A stretch of DNA of 64,000 bases, taken from assembly GCA_947630765.1 (NCBI GenBank), contig CANRIX010000008.1:1-64000 (forward strand), written 5' to 3'. Origin of the DNA: an uncultured Clostridia bacterium. Lineage in GTDB: Bacteria > Bacillota > Clostridia > Oscillospirales > CAG-382. Position 1 is the first letter of the stretch; every line of letters begins with the position of its first letter. Below the pieces are notes generated by a model that saw only the letters and a list, made by a program, of their open reading frames with translations, had not been told where the DNA came from and did not search any database. Position numbers and translations under genes: made by a program. Positions 60,809 through 64,000 of this stretch are shown here, piece by piece.

Positions 60809-61680
60809 TTGCCCCGCTCCGCCATCAGGAGCTGGATTTCCTGCTCGTTGATGCCGACCATCGCTTCGCCGAGGTCCTCCGAGAGGGAGGCGAGCAGCTT
60901 CGCGTCGGTGTAGTTGGTGACGGCCTGCACGATGGCGGCCGCACGCTTCTCCGGCTTGCCGGACTTGAAGATGCCGGAACCGACGAACACGCCCTCCGCG
61001 CCGAGCTGCATCAGCAGCGCCGCGTCCGCCGGGGTCGCCACGCCGCCCGCCGCGAAGTTGACGACCGGCAGTTTTCCGTTTTCATGGACGTAGCGCACGA
61101 GTTCGTAGGGGACCTGCAGCTGCTTCGCCTCGTCGAACAGCTCGTCGTCGGCGCAGGAGACCAGCCGCCGAATTTCCGACTGCATCTGCCGCATATGGCG
61201 GACCGCCTGCACGACGTCGCCGGTCCCCGGTTCGCCCTTGGTGCGGATCATCGACGCGCCCTCGTTGATGCGGCGAAGCGCCTCGCCGAGGTCCCGTGCG
61301 CCGCAGACGAACGGCACGTCGAATTTGGTCTTGTCGATGTGGTAGCGGTCGTCGGCGGGGGAGAGCACCTCGCTTTCGTCGATGTAGTCGATCTCGATCG
61401 CCTGCAGGATCTGCGCTTCCGCAAAATGCCCGATGCGGCACTTCGCCATGACCGGGATGGACACCGCCTCCTGAATGCCCCGGATCATCTTCGGGTCGCT
61501 CATGCGGGATACGCCGCCCGCGGCGCGGATGTCCGCGGGGATCCGCTCGAGCGCCATGACCGCGCACGCCCCCGCCGCTTCGGCGATTTTCGCCTGCTCC
61601 GGCGTCGTGACGTCCATGATGACCCCGCCTTTGAGCATTTGCGCGAGGTTGCGGTTGAGTTCCCAACGGTTGTTTTCCAT
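60805..61680 (-). CDS. pdxS: Pyridoxal 5'-phosphate synthase synthase subunit
   Basis: Makes PLP from ribose 5-phosphate, glyceraldehyde 3-phosphate and PdxT-derived ammonia; forms a dodecamer decorated by PdxT. 291 residues with [40 protein letters not shown] (active-site lysine), [19 protein letters not shown] (second lysine region) and [19 protein letters not shown] (phosphate loop). AAGGA lies 10 nt upstream of the ATG. It has its own promoter. Confidence 0.97.
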   Translation of the reverse strand: MENNRWELNRNLAQMLKGGVIMDVTTPEQAKIAEAAGACAVMALERIPADIRAAGGVSRMSDPKMIRGIQEAVSIPVMAKCRIGHFAEAQILQAIEIDYIDESEVLSPADDRYHIDKTKFDVPFVCGARDLGEALRRINEGASMIRTKGEPGTGDVVQAVRHMRQMQSEIRRLVSCADDELFDEAKQLQVPYELVRYVHENGKLPVVNFAAGGVATPADAALLMQLGAEGVFVGSGIFKSGKPEKRAAAIVQAVTNYTDAKLLASLSEDLGEAMVGINEQEIQLLMAERGK

Positions 61681-61757
61681 GAAAAGTCGTTCCTTTCGTA
61701 CCCTATGGGTGTTTCCTGTATGGTATAGAAAACAGATAGGTAAAATAGATTTTCCCT

Positions 61758-61786
61758 ATGATACTACGCAAAAGCGGTTTTGTCAA
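61758..61786 (-). promoter_or_regulatory. Sigma-A promoter of pdxST
   Basis: Minus strand TTGACA (61786-61781), 17-nt spacer, TATCAT (61763-61758). The long repeat copy begins about 30 nt upstream of the -35 box. No PdxR-type regulator gene is nearby. Confidence 0.8.
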
Positions 61787-61817
61787 GAGGTAAGACGAAA
61801 AAATCTGGTGAAGGTGA

Positions 61818-62023
61818 AAATACAATAAAAATGTTGTCCCGTAGGCGGGCATGAACCGCCGGAGGGACATCTCAAGAGAAAACCGGCGAAGGCGGCGTCA
61901 GCATTGTCGCAAGCCGAGCCGGCTTTCGACGAAAAGGGGGGTTCGGGGGAAAAACACGGAACGAGGCGAAGTTGCGGCATAGCCGCCAACAAGCCGACGT
62001 GATCGCGTTTGTCCCCCGAATTA
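61818..62023 (+). repeat. Dispersed intergenic repeat, longest copy (copy 6)
   Basis: About 205 nt. Left end: AATACAATAAAAATG, GTCCCGTAGGCGGGCATG. Middle: CTCAAGAGAAAA, GGCGGCGTCAGC, GCAAGCCGAGCCGGCTTTCG, GGGTTCGGGGG, and a hairpin TTGCGGC/GCCGCCAA (about 61971-61989). Right end: GACGTGATCGCGTTTGTC then CCCCGAA. The right edge lies against the stop codon of the flavodiiron gene (62024). No ORF of note. It serves here as the reference for the family. Confidence 0.7.
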
Positions 62024-63814
62024 TCACGAAATCGGCTCGAAATCGGCGGCGCCGTGCTTGCAGAGCGGGCAAATGAAGTCCTCCGGCAGTTCGTCGCCCT
62101 CGTAGACGTACCCGCAAATCTTGCAGACGTAGCCCTTCTTGCCCTCGGTCTTGGGTTTGGGCTTGACGTTGGCGTGGTAGTAGGCGTAGGTCATGCTCTC
62201 CGCCGACGAGATCACCCGCGACTCCGTCACGCTGCACAGGAACATCCCGTGCGAGCCGAGGTCGACGTACTGTTCGACCTTCAGCGAAAGCAGGGCGTTG
62301 ATGTCGCGCGGGAGGAAACGCAGCCCGTTCGACGAGCGCAATTCCTCGATCCCCGCGAACTTGTCCGCCGTCCGGCCGCTTTGGAAGCCGAAGTTCTCGA
62401 ACGTGCGGAACGGGGCGTCGACGGTCAGGCAGTTGACGTTGAGGACGCCGGTCTGCTTGATGATGTGGTGGGAATAGTTCTGCTTGTTGATGGTGACGGC
62501 GATGCGGTTGGGCGAATCGGCGACCTGCGAAACCGTGTTGACGATCAGACCGTTGTCCTTTTGCCCGTCCCGGCAGGTGACGACGTACAGCCCGTAGCCG
62601 AGCTTGAACAGGGCGGTCGGGTCGCTCTTGTTCGCCGTTTCCTCCTTGCGGGCGAGGTAGCTCTGGCAAAGCTCCTCGGCGAGCGCCTTGACCTCCCCGC
62701 GGCTCTCCTCGTTGAGCGCCGACAGGATGCGGACCGTGTGGTTCGCGAAGGTCAGGTTCTTGCAGGGGGCGAGCAATTCCCGCATCCCCTTCGCCGCGAG
62801 CGGCGCCCACGAGCCGTTTTCGATCAGCGCGACCGTGCGGTTGCGGTAGCCGTGTTCGGCGAGGGCGGTCAGGAACGTGTGCATGAACGGGAAGATCTCC
62901 GCGTTGTAGGTCGTCGTCGCGAGCACCAGCGTCCCGTAGCGGAACGCGTCCTCGAGCGCTTCGGTCTGGTCACAGCGGGCGAGGTCGTGCAGGACCACCT
63001 TCGGGCATCCCTTCGCGCGAAGCTCGTTCTCCAGCAGCTCGACCGCCTGCTTCGTATGCCCGTAGACCGACGTGTAGGCGACGACGATGCCCTCGCTCTC
63101 CACGCCGTAGGAGGACCAGAGGTCGTAAAGCCCGAGGTAATGCCCCAAATCTTCGGTCAGCACCGGGCCGTGCAGGGGGCAGATGATCCGAATGTCCAGC
63201 GCCTGCGCCTTTTTCAGAAGCGCCTGCACCTGTGCGCCGTACTTGCCGACGATGCCGAAGTAGTACCGACGCGCCTCACAGTCCCATTCCTCCTCGCGGT
63301 CGAGGGCGCCGAACTTGCCGAACCCGTCGGCGGAGAACAGCACCTTGTCGGCGCTGTCGTAGGTCACGAGCACCTCTGGCCAATGCACCATCGGGGCGGT
63401 GCGGAAATGTAGGACGTGCTTCCCGAGCGAAAGCTCGTCCCCCTCTCCGACCACCAGCCGGCGGTCGGCGTAATCGGTGCCGAAGAAGTTCTGCATCATC
63501 GCGAACGCCTTCGCCGAAGCGACCACCGTCGCCTGCGGATAGACCTGCAGGAACGCGTCGATGTTGGCGGAGTGATCCGGCTCCATGTGCTGGACGACGA
63601 GGTAATCCGGCTGTCTGCCGCCGAGGGCGTTCTGGAGGTTGTCCAGCCATTCGTGCCGGAAACGGGCGTCGACGGTGTCCATGACGGCGACCTTGCCGTC
63701 GAGGATCAGGTAGGAATTGTACGCCATTCCGTTCGGGACGAGGTACTGCCCTTCAAACAGGTCGACGTCGTGGTCGTTGACGCCGATCCAGCGGATGCTG
63801 TCGGTGATTTTCAT
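62024..63814 (-). CDS. Flavodiiron protein with flavin-reductase and rubredoxin domains
   Basis: 596-residue oxygen- or NO-reducing flavodiiron protein for anaerobic oxidative-stress defence. Domains in order: metallo-beta-lactamase diiron domain (about 1-245; HMEPDHS supplies HxExDH, and HWPEVLVTYDSADKVLFSADGFG), flavodoxin-like FMN domain (about 250-400; AYTSVYGHTKQAVELL), flavin-reductase-like domain (about 405-555; GLYVVTCRDGQKDNGLIVNTV) and a C-terminal rubredoxin (about 560-596; YVCKICGYVY and FICPLCKHGA, four Fe-binding cysteines). The single chain can thus carry electrons from NAD(P)H to O2. AGGAAGG precedes the ATG. No promoter is seen just upstream, so it may follow from the membrane gene at the edge. 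Confidence 0.94.
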   Translation of the reverse strand: MKITDSIRWIGVNDHDVDLFEGQYLVPNGMAYNSYLILDGKVAVMDTVDARFRHEWLDNLQNALGGRQPDYLVVQHMEPDHSANIDAFLQVYPQATVVASAKAFAMMQNFFGTDYADRRLVVGEGDELSLGKHVLHFRTAPMVHWPEVLVTYDSADKVLFSADGFGKFGALDREEEWDCEARRYYFGIVGKYGAQVQALLKKAQALDIRIICPLHGPVLTEDLGHYLGLYDLWSSYGVESEGIVVAYTSVYGHTKQAVELLENELRAKGCPKVVLHDLARCDQTEALEDAFRYGTLVLATTTYNAEIFPFMHTFLTALAEHGYRNRTVALIENGSWAPLAAKGMRELLAPCKNLTFANHTVRILSALNEESRGEVKALAEELCQSYLARKEETANKSDPTALFKLGYGLYVVTCRDGQKDNGLIVNTVSQVADSPNRIAVTINKQNYSHHIIKQTGVLNVNCLTVDAPFRTFENFGFQSGRTADKFAGIEELRSSNGLRFLPRDINALLSLKVEQYVDLGSHGMFLCSVTESRVISSAESMTYAYYHANVKPKPKTEGKKGYVCKICGYVYEGDELPEDFICPLCKHGAADFEPIS

Positions 63815-63844
63815 GGGGATCCCTTCCTTTCTGTCGAAGCAGAC

Positions 63845-63882
63845 GGGACGCCGCAGACGCCTTGACGGCGGCGCGGCGTCCC
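63845..63882. terminator. GC-rich hairpin upstream of the flavodiiron gene
   Basis: A perfect 10-bp stem GGGACGCCGC/GCGGCGTCCC (63845-63854 with 63873-63882). T runs follow only on the plus strand, whereas the flanking genes are on the minus strand, so its orientation is odd. It may instead be an mRNA processing or attenuation hairpin between the two minus-strand genes. Confidence 0.5.
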
Positions 63883-63897
63883 TGCCTTTTTTCAGTT

Positions 63898-64000
63898 TCA
63901 GTCTTTCTTTTTCGCGTGCATCGCGGCGAGCGCAGCGATAAGCGCCGCGAGCGCAACGCCGAGCGCAATGCCGCCGATGAGGATGGCACGGTGCTTGTTG
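63898..64000 (-). CDS. C-terminal end of a membrane protein (partial)
   Basis: The last 33 codons of a gene that runs off the right edge: NKHRAILIGGIALGVALAAL, then IAALAAMHAKKKD and a TGA at 63900-63898. One hydrophobic segment with a short basic tail suggests a C-terminal membrane anchor facing the cytoplasm. The family cannot be judged from this piece. It lies 83 nt upstream of the flavodiiron gene on the same strand. Confidence 0.6.
   Translation of the reverse strand, partial: NKHRAILIGGIALGVALAALIAALAAMHAKKKD

Overview
The window is about 64 kb of chromosome from a GC-rich, strictly anaerobic, endospore-forming member of the Clostridia. A gut or rumen Oscillospirales/Ruminococcaceae-type bacterium is my best guess; that is an inference from gene content, as no rRNA gene is present. 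The evidence is a complete spoIIIA operon, sigK, spoIVA and a ylmC-type gene, together with pyruvate:ferredoxin oxidoreductase, a flavodiiron protein with a rubredoxin tail, dockerin-bearing secreted enzymes and a large carbohydrate ABC transport operon. I saw no tRNA, rRNA, CRISPR array, transposase or phage gene.

Layout. 0.2-6.5 kb (minus): a SpoVB-like flippase gene followed by spoIIIAA to spoIIIAH, with most stops and starts overlapping. 6.6-9.3 kb: a secreted bactofilin-like membrane protein, a CmpB-type membrane protein and a DtxR-type regulator. 9.3-14.1 kb (minus): two paralogous secreted phosphodiester-glycosidase proteins with C-terminal dockerins. 14.2-20 kb: maf, proBA, sigK, a small exporter-like protein and an isomerase-oxidoreductase fusion. 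20-25 kb (minus): an AT-rich lipoprotein gene between two repeat copies, a membrane-protein/pyridoxal kinase operon, a cluster of DnaA boxes and a YifB/ComM ATPase. 25-30 kb: nifJ and a degenerate VanY-like protein. 30.4-43.2 kb (plus): a seven-gene transport operon with a giant CBM-bearing solute-binding protein, two permease pairs, an NHL-TPR-YIP1 membrane protein and a DUF5696-type secreted protein, but no ATPase. 43.3-51 kb (minus): a sigma factor whose frame is broken, a surface glycosidase/metallophosphoesterase/tyrS operon and ychF. 51-54.6 kb (plus): an orphan response regulator, a Gly/Pro-rich membrane peptide, a Kef-type antiporter and an MgtC-like protein. 54.6-59.2 kb (minus): a four-gene operon headed by a KDPG-aldolase/VOC fusion, then spoIVA-ylmC. 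59.4-64 kb: an EEP-family hydrolase, pdxST, a flavodiiron protein and the tail of a membrane protein.

Regulation is unusually legible. Thirteen sigma-A-type promoters, twelve with a 17-nt spacer and one with 16, can be read by eye. Three sporulation transcription units (spoVB-spoIIIA, sigK, spoIVA-ylmC) share a sigma-E-like signature: an approximate GCATA box, 14-15 nt, then a CATAG box.

The most unusual items are a dispersed intergenic repeat family with long and internally deleted copies, most of them abutting stop codons; a six-box DnaA cluster with no dnaA nearby; several domain fusions; and the ATPase-less four-permease transport operon, which is the best candidate here for an uncharacterised system. 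Most start codons were chosen from visible Shine-Dalgarno sequences. All functions come from family recognition by eye, with no database search.
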